Source of the DNA: Hermodice carunculata
Taxonomy: Eukaryota > Annelida > Polychaeta > Eunicida > Amphinomidae
Assembly: GCA_964020975.1 (NCBI GenBank)
Contig: OZ026624.1
Location: forward strand, 66,271,008 to 66,335,007
Length of the DNA stretch: 64,000 nt
Direction: 5' to 3'
The position numbers were made by a program, and so were the translations under genes. How positions within the stretch are numbered: the first letter of the stretch is position 1; every line of letters begins with the position of its first letter. Positions 34,415-45,605 of the stretch are shown here, piece after piece. The notes below the pieces were generated by a model, which searched no databases, was not told the origin of the DNA, and was given only the letters and a program-made list of their open reading frames with translations.

Positions 34415-34993
34415 TATGATTTTTACATTTCGTTCCCTCGTAATACTATTTCGTTCCCTCGAAATACATATATCGTTCCTTCGCAATACAATTTCTTTCT
34501 GTCGCAATAAGTATTTCGTTCCCACGTAATACTATTTCGTTCCCTTGAAATACTATATCGTCCCCACGCAATACTATTTCAATCCCTCGCAAAAAATTCG
34601 TTCCTTGCAATAATTATTTTGTTCCGTTGAAATACTATTTCTTCGCCTCGAAATACTATTTCATTCCCACGCAATAATATTTCGTTCCCTCGAAATACCA
34701 TTTCATTCCCTTGCAATAAGTATTTTTGTTCATTCGAAATAATATTTCGTTCCTACGCAATACTATTTCGTTCCCTCGAAATACTATTTCGTTTACTTGC
34801 AAAAATTTTTCCATTCTCTCGAAAATATTTATAAAATTTTAAAATGATTTTATAATAACTTTATACGCCAAGTCAATAATCACATCACATGTATATAAAC
34901 ACAATCCATGTGTATCAATTTCAATCATAGGATTAAACAGGGACATGTGGCTTGCTTGTCTGAGTATCAACCAACCATTGAGTCATATATATG

Positions 34994-35069
<76 letters not shown>

Positions 35070-35470
35070 CCTGATATCCGTAAACAACGACTATATCATG
35101 CATTACAAACTCGAAAAAGATCACACATGCCGCTGTTTAGATGAGCGTACCCTGATTGTATGACGATATTGCTAGGTTTGAGTGTTCTTATGAGGCAAAG
35201 GAAAGCATTACTTACCACAGTTACGCAGTGTATAACAATGAGCCATGCAGTCTCCTGCCCCTGCAAACAATCCAGTTGTTATTGTGTCCTTTGTCTACGC
35301 GACAGGAAAAAAAATAATTTCGAGGTGATGATATAAATATTTTCGAGAGAATGGAAAAGTTATTGCAAGCAAACGGAATAGTATTGCGAGGGAACGAAAT
35401 AGTTATTGCGAGGGAACGAAATAGTATTGCGTGGGAACGTAATATTTACTTCCAGGGAACGAAATAAAAT
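34415..35470. mobile_element. foldback-like element with arms of ~21-bp tandem repeats
   Basis: The left arm (34415-34843) is about 20 head-to-tail units of the type ATTTCGTTCCCTCGAAATACT. The right arm (35327-35466) is the reverse complement of the same repeat, about six units. The innermost parts match specifically (CATTCTCTCGAAAATATTTAT at 34812-34832 against its inverse at 35328-35349), so this is one inverted pair rather than two independent arrays. Outer ends also match (ATTTCGTTCCCT after a T-rich base). The ~480-base centre contains (AT)n at 34985-35067 and no gene. Long inverted repeats of unequal length made of short tandem units are the hallmark of foldback transposons; assignment to a named family is not possible. 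Confidence 0.75.
34985..35067. repeat. (AT)n microsatellite in the foldback centre
   Basis: About 80 bases of AT repeat with two GT interruptions. Confidence 0.95.
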
Positions 35471-36119
35471 AAAAATTCTTCCATGTCCTCTTGGGGGCTC
35501 CGTAAGATAGAGTCTGGATAAGTGCAGAAATTTGCAAGGGAAGTTCTTACAAACGGTAAGCTGAAATAGAAGGAAAAGCTTAACAACTATGGAAATGTGT
35601 CACATCATCCATTCAGACAAACATACCATTACACAAGAAAAGGTTTAAATTGCTGTGCAAACGCAACGAGACGGAATTTCGCAATAATGTTAGAATATCT
35701 CATCGGGAGCACAAGGTCGAGTCTTCATTGAAAATTCCAGAATTTTTTGTTCTCCGCCATTGGACTTTCGAATTTGGGACAGGGCCAACACGGCTGCTTT
35801 GGAAAAGCTAAAGAATATGTAAATACATTTGTCTGCGAAAGATGATATTTTGAACTAAATGGAGATAGAGAGAAGAGTAATTTTATCAAACGTTCTGCTT
35901 GAAATGGTCAATATATTTACATCCGGGTTTTTTAGACCAGTTGGAGGATCGCCTGGTGATTCTTATTCTTAAACGTGACTTCAATCGTGACAAAGGAAAT
36001 GCACAGAGGTACTCGAAGTTTTGTGCACCATCATAAATTACAGAAATACCTGAAAGAATCTGAAGTGTAAATGAACATACAGATATGGTTTAACCGATTC
36101 CCCATTGGATTAAGACTGA
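35471..36119. other. unassigned sequence
   Basis: No gene or repeat recognised. Confidence 0.5.
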
Positions 36120-36121
36120 GT

Positions 36122-36183
36122 CAACAGCTTTCCTTGGCATGGGTTGGGCACTAAGTGCTCAACCCATGCCAAGGAAAGTTGTT
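36122..36183. repeat. hairpin with ~24-bp arms
   Basis: Arms CAACAGCTTTCCTTGGCATG+GGTT and the inverse AACCCATGCCAAGGAAAG+TTGTTG, differing at one position, around a ~14-base loop that itself contains GCACTAAGTGC. Possible minimal MITE. Confidence 0.8.
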
Positions 36184-36419
36184 GGCCCGAAGCATGTTAT
36201 CTTGATAGGTCTCATCGTCAATTCTCAATCAAATTGCGTTTCATGACTGTTGCAATTAGCTGAAAACATGGAAGCAGGCGACATTTGACCAGAAGCCAGT
36301 TTTGGCCGGTTTAAGGGGGAAAGGCTTAATGCAAGGTGCAGGACAAGCGATCACATCTTTCTGTTACAAACTTCCAAAGATAACTATCAAAGATTGTTGG
36401 GAATCGTCTGTTTGTTTTA

Positions 36420-37120
36420 CAGATTGAAAAATGCTTTGGCGCGACTGACTTCTCTATTAATCATTGAGGTACGCTATTATTATAGTAAATATGCAATTAT
36501 CCAAGATGGAAACAGTTTAAAAATGAATTTGTTTAAAGGTCTCTGGGCAAGATGGATAATCGAGTTTTAAAAAAGTATAGATCTATATTTTTTACATGGA
36601 ATGCTATACGATCCAAACATATATTTATTACTCTCCAAGGCACAGATGTTGACGCGTACATCCTACCTAAGTGGGACACAAGTAAAACAAGGATGTGTAA
36701 TCAGTCCTGATTTATTCAAAGATTTTCCGGCACAATGATTAATGTGACCCTGTGTCTCAGATTAAATTATTTACCATTTTGCTGGTGATTAAATACTAGT
36801 TTTGGACAAAGAGATCAAACTCCAAGTTATCATATTATAGATCAAGCAAAGAATCAAAAATTGCCAATAACATTAACAGACACCAGTTATCACAAATTAT
36901 GATATTTAATATAAAAGCCATGGAAAAAAATGCAAGCAATTTTATGTATGATGATATCAAATTAGTAATTGTGCAGACATATTCATATCTTGGAATTTAA
37001 TTATTGATAACAGGTTCTCTTGCCGGTGCAACATAACTTATTATTTGATACAAAAGTTGCTAAGGCTTCGCTGGATTAAGATATTGGGAAAACCAAATTA
37101 AGGGTGAGGGTTATTTAGAT
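36420..37120 (+). pseudogene. LINE reverse-transcriptase relic (plus strand)
   Basis: Translation near 36650-36720 gives TSYLSGTQVKQGCVISPDLF, matching the VKQGCxLSPxLF block of non-LTR RTs. Further on are a HFAGD-like palm remnant (about 36775) and VQTYSYLGI (about 36976-37002), the VxSYxYLGV block, followed by an AKA-type helix start (KVAKAS). Stops are frequent and the frame changes, so it is very old. Endonuclease not seen. Confidence 0.6.
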
Positions 37121-38555
37121 TTTTTTTGGCATTTGTTAGCTTGATATTTTATCTATCTACCATTGAAGCTTTGCAGCGTTAAGTTATAAAGCACAAAAAG
37201 AAGTAAATGTGAAATAGGACTTACAAACTGTACAACCAGCACGCACATGCGTACAAGCGGCGCTCAGTGAGTCAAAGTAAAGACTGCCATAGGAAAGGTC
37301 AGAATTAGCTCTAAGGTGTGTATTTGCCCCAATACACAACTGAATATACAAACAATTGGAGCGCTACAGCTGTGTATTCCCGTTAGTTTGTATGTTAAAC
37401 AACCTTATACAAACCAGTCACTTTTGTAGTTGTGGTTATATGATTTTTGCGAGGTATTAAGTTATGCATGTAAATTTACGATCTGACATAATTATGGTGT
37501 TTCTATGTGCAGTAGGTTTCAAGTTATTAAGTTGCAAATTACAATGTAAAGTAATGGGATACACAACCCTAGCCCTCCACTGACTGCAGTGCCCTCTTTT
37601 AGGCAGTTCTTGAACCTTCTGTGCTTACCCTTGTCTATTGCACGGTATAAGCCACAGACGCTTGAAGCAGACCACGGGCAACTGCATGCGGGCACTGTAG
37701 CGTAAACCGCCATTCGAAGTATTATAGTAAACACCAAGACACGAAACACTAGTCAGAACCGGCTGACATCGCTCTCTCAAATATCCCCAGAACTTTCATT
37801 TGGACAACTTTCAAGCAAAACGATTTGGTAGTTTCTCCTCGTATTATGTGAACGTCACGCCCGGTTGAAATGAAATACTTTGTTTGTCAGCGCAAAATGA
37901 GATTAAATCGCTTTTTTCAATGCACATACCACGCGAATCCTTTCAGGGACACTATGGCGTGCATTTCTGTTGATCTTTTGCTTGACCAAACGATAAAATC
38001 TTCTCGACATGATTGGAATGTCATAATTATTTGAATATATTTTCCACGAGTATATTATGTCCGTGCGGATCTATATATGAATATGTGCACACTTTGTGGG
38101 ATGACCCATGACATTTTGAATTTATTTTCTGTACATGGTACAATATAACTTGCTTATCATGAATGTTTATACTCTATGAGACATGACACGTGTTTAGAAC
38201 AACCTATGTTTCCTAAGTTCAAATGCGCATGTACATGTGCATTTCTGTATATTTACCTGCGTGTATGTATTACGTAAAAGTATAGTTGTCGTAAATAACT
38301 TGCAGTCGACATGGTAATAAGGATCTTAGGGAAAGCTAGTATCGTCAAATGTACGTTACAATTTTGAAACCAGACCATACGGTTGTAAGATACCGATGTG
38401 AGATGATGAGAGAAAATGTAACGTTGCTCGTTCCCCTTTTTACTTTTTTTGCTAAGGTGCAGTTTATCCTTCTTATTCTTTCCTAGCTAATGATATTAAC
38501 ATGGAATCTAATATTGCATGATGCGTGTCCTGTGTTCGATAAAATTTCTTTTATC
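37121..38555. other. unassigned sequence containing one secretory-like open frame
   Basis: Apart from the minus-strand frame listed separately, nothing recognised. Confidence 0.45.
37519..37749 (-). CDS. candidate secreted Cys-containing peptide or first exon
   Basis: A 76-codon minus-strand frame begins MFRVLVFTIILRMAVYATVP, with the hydrophobic core and small residues before a plausible cleavage site expected of a signal peptide. It is followed by ACSCPWSASSVCGLY. C-x-C-P...VCG recalls the first half of a Kazal-type inhibitor domain, and FKNC downstream could supply the next Cys. However, a good splice donor (AAGGGTAAGC, GT at 37628-37627) lies just after the VCGLYRAIDK segment, so the exon could end there. 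No homologue can be checked here. It may be a true first exon or a chance frame. Confidence 0.22.
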   Translation of the reverse strand: MFRVLVFTIILRMAVYATVPACSCPWSASSVCGLYRAIDKGKHRRFKNCLKEGTAVSGGLGLCIPLLYIVICNLIT

Positions 38556-38792
38556 AACGTTACCTCACGCCACTCTTGGTTCGCATCCGTTGTTTTACTA
38601 CTGGACTGTAAGCGAACATGACTTGGGGTAGTATAACTATACTACTGCGCTTACTTCTTTCCTTTTAATATTTGTTTAAATTTAATGTTTCCAAGGTGTG
38701 TACGAGACGTTTGTGTTGTGCATCTTTTTGTCCTTTTTCTGTCACTGTCTGGAATTTTTGTCTTTGCCCCTTCTGCGAGTAGTGTATATAGT

Positions 38793-38970
38793 GCACTATG
38801 TAAAAGCGACGGGGTTTAAAATTTAACTAATGTGTTTATCAAAGTACCTCAACTTTGGCAAGTCGTGCATATGGTATGTGTTTACAATGCATTATGTAAA
38901 AGCGACGGGAATTCATTTACAATCAATGTGCTTTTCAAAGCACTTCAACTTTGGAAATTATGGTATGTCC
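38793..38970. repeat. 96-bp tandem duplication in the LINE A 5' region
   Basis: Two copies share TATGTAAAAGCGACGGG, AATGTG, TTTTCAAAG-like and CTTCAACTTTGG blocks at a 96-base spacing. Tandem 5' units act as promoters in some LINEs; here that is inference. Confidence 0.8.
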
Positions 38971-39113
38971 TACTATTGTTTATTCGAAAGACGATTGTTT
39001 AAGTTGTATTTTTTCATTCCAACTGGTCGCCGCCCTTGTCGTAGGTACATTTTCGTTGCTGCAGGGATTCGATACATACAATCCCTCTGTCTTGGTATAC
39101 GCTATTTACATCG

Positions 39114-39566
39114 GTGTTACATTTATATATTTACATCACTGTACATGTCATATCTAGTTTTTGGTTCTTCCTGTTTCTAATGTATGTTTTCTACAGTTTC
39201 ACTTGTCATATCTGCTGCCAGTTTCATGTTACTGATATCGGACATGCGAAATATTTGTGGGCATATTGGAAAGCATTATATTCTCCCTCGTTTGTACAGA
39301 GAATAATTGGTGATGTACATTTGTACATTATCAGGCTCATGCTGTTTTATGTTGTAAGTAACCTATCTTTAATTAGGAAATTTGCTGTTCACATCTGCAT
39401 AAGTCTACATGTAACTTTAAAAACTTTTATGAACTTAAGGCAAGAATCTGGTATCTTAATAGAAATGTACATGTCGTCCAAGTTAATTATCTGGTTTATT
39501 TTCTATTGTCAGATTATTCAAATCCTTGGCATATTATTTCTGTTTTTTAATACAGGAACTTTATAG
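39114..39566 (+). CDS. hydrophobic leader frame upstream of the 2A-like motif (LINE A)
   Basis: A 150-codon frame rich in Leu, Ile, Phe, Tyr and Cys, with several potential membrane segments (for example VISSFWFFLFLMYVF and IIWFIFYCQIIQILGILFLF). It is in the same frame as the downstream 2A-like/endonuclease frame and is separated from it only by the stop codon at 39564-39566 and ~40 sense codons. The neighbouring LINE B has a similarly hydrophobic frame at the equivalent place. It could be an N-terminal extension of the LINE protein or AT-rich chance. Confidence 0.35.
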   Translation: MLHLYIYITVHVISSFWFFLFLMYVFYSFTCHICCQFHVTDIGHAKYLWAYWKALYSPSFVQRIIGDVHLYIIRLMLFYVVSNLSLIRKFAVHICISLHVTLKTFMNLRQESGILIEMYMSSKLIIWFIFYCQIIQILGILFLFFNTGTL

Positions 39567-39629
39567 CAGAGAGGAAACAGTAATATAGAATTAGAACAAG
39601 TACCACTTACTTTAAAGTTTCATATTCTT

Positions 39630-40190
39630 TTGGATAATTTGACAGATGGTTTTAGTACTTTACACCTTGTACTGATAGCCCTGTCCGGGGATGTGCATCC
39701 AAACCCGGGCCCTGATAACCGTACTGAAGATATGAAAATTTGCCATGCCAATATTCGTAGCCTCTCACATGATAAGCTTACATACATTAAAACCTCCTTA
39801 GCTCAGTCTTTTGATATAATAACGTTGTCTGAAAACTTTTTAAAGGCTGATAAAGATAGTCGTGATCTTAATCTCCCTGGATTCCATTCAATCATGCGTC
39901 GTGACCTCGTTCATGGGATTGGGGGAGGGATTACAGCTTATGCTCCACATGCTTTAGTTGTTAAACGTCGAACGGACCTGGAAAGTCTAAATCTCGAGTT
40001 GATGTGGATGGAGATCCGGCTCCACAACAATAAGTTTTTACGAGCCGTTGTCTACAGGTCTCAAAATTCAGGTGCATCCTTCTGGGATGATCTTCAACTC
40101 AACTTTGATCTAGCTTGTAGTAACACAGATTTTACAAACTTTATGATAGCGGGAGACTTGAACGCTGATCCAAAAAAAATATCATGGTAA
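39630..40190 (+). pseudogene. LINE A 2A-like motif and APE endonuclease N-terminal part
   Basis: After LHLVLIALS comes GDVHPNPGP (39687-39713). It resembles the 2A ribosome-skipping consensus D-V/I-E-x-N-P-G-P but has His for Glu. Then KICHANIRSLSHDKLTYI (first APE strand with Asn), IITLSENFLKAD (SET-equivalent block; Thr replaced by Asn, Glu kept), GIGGGITAYA, AVVYRSQNS and MIAGDLNADPKK (GDFN block). The frame is lost at 40190; the SDH block QSDHCTFA occurs in the next frame at about 40342. Known role: target DNA nicking for reverse transcription. Confidence 0.8.
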
Positions 40191-40854
40191 AAAAACTTGG
40201 TAATTTCGTTCTTCACAATAATCTAGAACTCCACGTAACAGAGCCAACGATAATAACCCAACAAACGTCAAGTTGTCAGGATCAAATAATTACTACTATG
40301 CCTCAATATATGAGTCAATAACTGTTCTGCCACCTGTGGGACAAAGCGACCACTGCACCTTTGCAGCAAGTTTATTTTTCAGGGTGCAAAAAGTTAACTC
40401 TTTCGACCGACACACATGGGACTACTCTAGGGCTCATTTTGATACTTTCCGGCAAAAACTAAATAAGGCTGACTGGGTTGCCTGCTTCGAAACTTATTGT
40501 ATTGACACGGCCTGCAACATATGGACCCAGTCCTTCTTGTCTGTTGCACAAACTTGTTTACCCAACAGAAAAGTGACCATATGTGCAAATGATACACCAT
40601 GGTACACGTCCAAATTGCGCATTCAAAAGTGGCAAGAATACATAAAATAGCAAAGGTATCAAATGAAAATCACCACATATGGAGATGTTTTCGTGACTTG
40701 CGAAATGCTTATATGTGTGACTTGTGAACAACTGAGGAGGAGAATCACAAAAAGCAATGTAAAGTTGTTAATGGGGGTAAATTCAAAAGCAAAAATTGGT
40801 GGAAAATTGTGAAATACCTTATTTCTGGAGAATCTAAATCATCAATTCCTACAA

Positions 40855-42265
40855 TTGTTTCAGATAATACAGTCACTTCCGATAATACTACAAATGCAAA
40901 CATTTTTAATACAATTTTTCCTTGAACAATGTCTTGTCGATCCCTGGGCCTTTACACTGGATGGGCATGGTATTCTTCATCAGCAAAATATTTTAGAACA
41001 TGTAGAGTTAGATGAGCAAACAGTTCATGACATTTTTAAATCTCTGAAAGTTGATAAAGCTTGTGGACCAGACGGTATTAGTCCTTTATTATCAAAAGAG
41101 GCTGCATCTATCATCACTTCCTCCCTTACTAAATTGTTTAGCTTTTCTCTTTAAAAAAAGCCCACGTGTCACCGATCTTGAAAAGTGGATCACCAGAACA
41201 TTGTAAAATTACAGATCCATTTTGCACGTAAGCTGTGTAGGTAAAGTTTTGGAACGAGCAGTCTTCAAGCATATGTTCAATTTTTTCCGGGACAACTGCG
41301 TCCTTTCTGAAAAACAATATAGTTTTATACCTGGTGACGGCACTGTTAATTATTTAGTTTTTCTCTATAACGAGTTTACCAAATCTGTAAATTTGGAAAA
41401 AGAAGTCCATGTAGTCTTTTGTGATATAACAAAAGCTTTTGAGAAAATACATCTTCTCGGTTTGGTTTACAAGATTTAGGAAGTAGGGAATCGTGGCAAT
41501 CGATTAAAATGGGTCGAAAATTATCTCCATGACAGGTGTCAGCGCGTAGTTATCCAAGGAAAGGCTTCTACTTGGGGCAGTATCAAAGCAGGCGTCCCAC
41601 AAGGCTCAATGCTAGGCCCACTCATGTTTTTGATATATGTTAATGACATTGTAGATATAGTTAAGTCAGAAATCCCTTTTTTTTGCAGACACTATAAAAC
41701 ACTATATATTCAAGTAGATAATCCAGCCGACGGGGTAGACACTTAAACTCGCGATCTTTTCTCCATGTCTGATCGTGCAAAACTATGGCTGGTCAGTTTC
41801 AACCCAGCAAATACCAAATCATTACTATTTACTCGGAAAAAGAGACATGTTGATCACCCTGACTTAATGTTTCAAGAAACAAATGTTGAAAATGTTAAAC
41901 ATCATAAACATCTTGGCATCATCTTTTCTGCCGACCTCTCTTGGGCATCACACATAAATTCGATTGCCGTAAAGTCAAGGAAATTAGTAGGTATAGTAAA
42001 AAGCCTCCAACATAAATTTAACAGACGGGAGCTGGAATCTTTATACTTCTCTTTCATTTTGCCGTGTTTAGAATATGCCAGCCTGGTCTGGGATGGATGC
42101 ACACAATGGGACAGGGGTCTCCTGGAAAGTGTTCAACTGGCTGACGCCCGGGTTGTAACAGGAGCAATGAGTCGAAGAAGTCACAGTAAAATATATGAAG
42201 TAACGGGCTTGGAAACACTTTCCGAACGAAGACGCAAGCAAAAATTAGTCCTCATGTTCAAATAG
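40855..42265 (+). pseudogene. LINE A reverse transcriptase remnant
   Basis: Segments in order: IFKSLKVDKACGPDGISPLL (pre-fingers), VGKVLERAVFKHM and VVFCDITKAFEKI (block A; catalytic Asp of DITKAF kept, following Asp changed to Glu), then GVPQGSMLGPLMFLIYVND (block B). Next are the shortened FAD-T palm motif, KSLLFTRKKR, HHKHLGIIFSADLSW and LPCLEYASLVWD (thumb region). At least three frame changes separate them. The C-terminal landmark CSCGHSAEDYFHY follows near 42625 and loses its frame in a T-run. Confidence 0.8.
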
Positions 42266-42780
42266 TAAATGGTTTTGCCCCTGCCTATCTTTGTAACCTA
42301 GTTCCCCAGACAGCGCGAGAACGAAATGCATATAACATACGATCCAGACAATCTATAACACCTCCTATTGCTAGGAAAAAACACACATTATATCTTCTTC
42401 CTCCCATATACTGTCCGTGAATGGAATCTTCTTTCAAGATAAATAAAAAAATTCGGAAAATGTTGACGACTTAAACGGAAATTAAACAAAAGAAAACCAA
42501 AAAGAAACTGAATTGTTCTACTTTGGAAAAAGAAAAGTTGCCATAATACATGCCAGGATGAGAATAAGCTATATCCAGTTGTACTCTGACTTGTCCAAAA
42601 GGGCTTGATAACGTCACCACTTTGTTCCTGTGGTCATTCTGCTGAGGATTACTTCCATTATTTTTTTTTCAGTGTAGCAAATATCCCATCAAAAGGGACA
42701 ACCTTCAAACCGAAATTGCATATTTTGCACCCTTCAAACTGAAAACATTACTTTACGGAATATCAGGTGGAAATAAAAAC

Positions 42781-43500
42781 GCAAATAATGACATTTTTTA
42801 TCATTATATTGTTATATTAAATCTACTGAAAGATTTAAAGATTAGTCAACCTCAGTAAAGCTTTCAAGGAGGTACCTTTCATTGCAATTTAAATTTATAC
42901 AGATCTGGTCGCCAGTGTAAGATATGGACAATCAAATTAACACGCACTCGCCCAATAGCCTCTCCTCCTTCTCCCTTTCATATCCCGCTGTCTGTAACGT
43001 CTATATACGTGCTAATTACATTGCTGTTAGTTTTTCGCTTACCCATGTTTTTCCAGTTACTGTGTCTTTGGTCAATGATTTTTGCATGACCTATTTACAA
43101 AGCTACCTGAATATGTGATTAAAAGTAAGTAATCATTTTACCATCTCTGATCATATTCAAATGACAAGAAAGATATACTGTGTATCTTTCCGGATATGTC
43201 ATAACCACTTATTCCCAGCAATGCAAACTCAGTGTTGATCGTGGGTTCTAACTAAACATCTCTATCCGGTGTTGTTTTGAAACCAGAAATGTGAAAACCA
43301 AAGTGTTAATTTTTCGCATTTTCACTCGATTAAATTATCATTGCACATGCATGCAATGGATAATAATTGAACTATATGCATTAAGCCACTAATACCCAGC
43401 ACTTGTCGCGCGCAACTTCGCTTATTATTCTTACCAAGAAGCCGTAATTCTCCACAATCCTATATCATTTACAGACATCTATTCAGTTAGTTTATCAGAA
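42781..43500. other. unassigned spacer between LINE A and LINE B
   Basis: Could hold the 3' end of A and the 5' UTR of B. No coding or repeat signal recognised. Confidence 0.4.
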
Positions 43501-43512
43501 CGTTTTCCTAGT

Positions 43513-43809
43513 ATGTATCTGGTATCCTTATATCTCAGTTTCTTACTTGTACTCATCATGTTATATGTTATATTAGTGTGTGCGTTGCTGAGGATATGTT
43601 ATTTTCTTGTATCTACTACAGTGTGCATTGTTTACCTTTATAGCACTGCATTTATTGAAATATTGTCTCAAACTGTGCCAATGGCATCAGTGTTAATTGT
43701 TCGATATGAACGTCTTGCTCATTTACAGGTATATTGCCTCAATGTTTTGCAAAGTCCTAGTCTTCGGACGATACTTTTTAGTATTTCTAAACATCTATTA
43801 TGCCGATAG
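43513..43809 (+). CDS. hydrophobic leader frame of LINE B
   Basis: A 98-codon frame beginning MYLVSLYLSFLLVLIMLYVILVC-like, with two or three potential membrane segments. It lies ~200 bases upstream of the 2A-like remnant, as in LINE A, but in a different frame. Function unknown. Confidence 0.3.
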   Translation: MYLVSLYLSFLLVLIMLYVILVCALLRICYFLVSTTVCIVYLYSTAFIEILSQTVPMASVLIVRYERLAHLQVYCLNVLQSPSLRTILFSISKHLLCR

Positions 43810-44009
43810 ACACTCAACAGTATAGAGCAGCCATTGGTACCTATAATCTTCGTAAATGTCTAGTCAAAATTATTGTACATGCTCCTGGTCATCACGATAA
43901 CTTTGTGAATGCTTAAACTCTTCTGTCTCTCATAATTGTTTCATTCTTGTGTAAATCATACTGTAATCTTAGACATATCTTAAAAATTTTATGCAAATTG
44001 CTTGAATGT

Positions 44010-44810
44010 GACCTTCATCCGAATCCAGGGCTAGCAGATACCTTCACTCAAAATTTCTCATGCTAACGTACGTAGTTTGAAAAGGTCAGGCAAACTCGAC
44101 GAACTCTATTTTTCTGGCTGATTCCGAAAAAATCGATGTTCTCACTTTGTCCGAAACATGGCTCGATAGTAGCGTTCCAAATGAATTGTTGTTCATAGAG
44201 GGGTTGGCATGACCATTCAGAGGGATAGGACTGCAGGACCCGGAGGCGCAGTAGCTGTATACACGAGGGACTGGCTACCTTGTTCCCGTCGTGCTGACTT
44301 GGAATCAACAACCAGTGAATGTTTGTGGGTGGAATTTCGACTCAACTTTGGATTATTTTTATTAGGGGTGTATTATCGACCACCTGGTCAGTGTGCCGCT
44401 GATAGACACTTGTTTCTCAGTGACCTTGATCACTCAATCACTAGTGCTCTTGAATGTAACCCTAAAATACTCATTATAACTGATGATTTTAACGACAAGG
44501 TGTAGGTCTTAGGATTCTGACCACTCGGAAAGTGACCTAGGTCTGGATTTGGTAAATCTCATATCTTATAATAACTTATTCCAATTAATATCGGGTCCCA
44601 CCCGTATTAATGATTTGACATTTGAGTCTTCTCGATTTAATTATTACCGATTCACCCGGATATATCCTGCATTGTGAAATTTTGCCTCCGATCTCTACGT
44701 CTGACCACTCGGTTGTATTTTGCACGCTGTCTGCTTCTTATCGCATAGACCGCCCCTTCAAACGTATAATCTGGGATTACACGAGAGTCGATTTTGAAAA
44801 ACTTAAGTAA
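44010..44810 (+). pseudogene. LINE B APE endonuclease remnant with altered 2A-like motif
   Basis: DLHPNPGL (44010-44033) lacks the final Pro of the 2A consensus. The endonuclease follows: HANVRSLKRSGKLDEL-like (other frame), VLTLSETWLDS (about 44135), GPGGAVAVYTRDWLP, ECLWVEFRL, LLGVYYRPPGQ, ILIITDDFND (GDFN block with DD) and LDLIITDSPG, then ISTSDHSVV with the catalytic SDH intact. Frame changes lie between blocks. Confidence 0.8.
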
Positions 44811-45605
44811 TGCTGCCCTTGATGCTCCATTTGACACAGGTTTTGAAACTTTTGATGACATTAATGACATGGTGTTTTACTGGACAAATCTCTTCACTGA
44901 TCTCTGCAATCCATTTATCCCTTCGCTTGATATTCTCCTCAGACCGAAAGATAAGCCATGGGTCACATGTATGATAAAAAAGTTACCCAGACAAAGGGAT
45001 CGCGCATGGAAACATTCCATGCGACACAGCAGCAAAACGCGCCCCTTTAAGATCTCTGAAACTCTTAACATGGAACCACTTTTCACCTTTTACAAGCACT
45101 AACGTAACATAGCTGACAATGCCCTCCGTTGTTCAATGAAATCGTATTTTTCCAAAATTCGCTCTGAACTCGACTCAAAAGATATTAATCCCAAGAAATG
45201 GTGGAACCTTAGTAAAAGTCTACTTGGCTCTAAGCTTCACCAATCGATACCTCCCCTTCTTGAAAATGATACAGCTGTCTCTAGTAAAGTGGACAAACTG
45301 TGATTTCCTCAATAAGTATTTTGCTAACCAATGTAAATTACCTCATGAAGATAATCCTATGCCATTGCCTCAGTTCTTCTACCGAACTGAGGCTCGTCTA
45401 AACTCTTTTCAAGTTGATGAGATTAGTGTGAAAAAAAGTTTTACAATCAGTAAGGACTAGCTCCGCAACTGGTCCTGGTGGCAGTGGAAACATGATTTTG
45501 AAGAATACCGCTCCCGGTATCAGCCCTTCCGTCACCAAACTACAAACTATTTATCCATTCCCTGCGCACCTCTTGCTTTCCGGATTCTTGGAAAAAGTTT
45601 AATGT

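Larger units (their letters stand above)
38560..42780 (+). mobile_element. near full-length decayed LINE A (CR1/Jockey group, 2A-like motif)
   Basis: In order: a 5' region with a 96-bp tandem duplication (38793-38970), a hydrophobic leader frame (39114-39566), a 2A-like GDVHPNPGP motif (39687-39713), an APE endonuclease (to 40190 and 40273-40650), an RT with fingers, palm and thumb (40855-42265) and a C-terminal CxC...H zinc-like motif (about 42625-42690). Frames are broken by several stops and shifts. In the RT palm the bases at about 41684-41700 read FAD-TIK instead of the expected FADDT, one Asp codon short, so the enzyme is dead. Both ends are approximate; no target-site duplication was identified. 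Confidence 0.78.

Noticed and set aside
37519-37749. Firm call of a Kazal inhibitor gene
   Set aside because: Only part of the Cys pattern is visible and a splice donor cuts the frame before the putative fourth Cys; kept only as a weak candidate.
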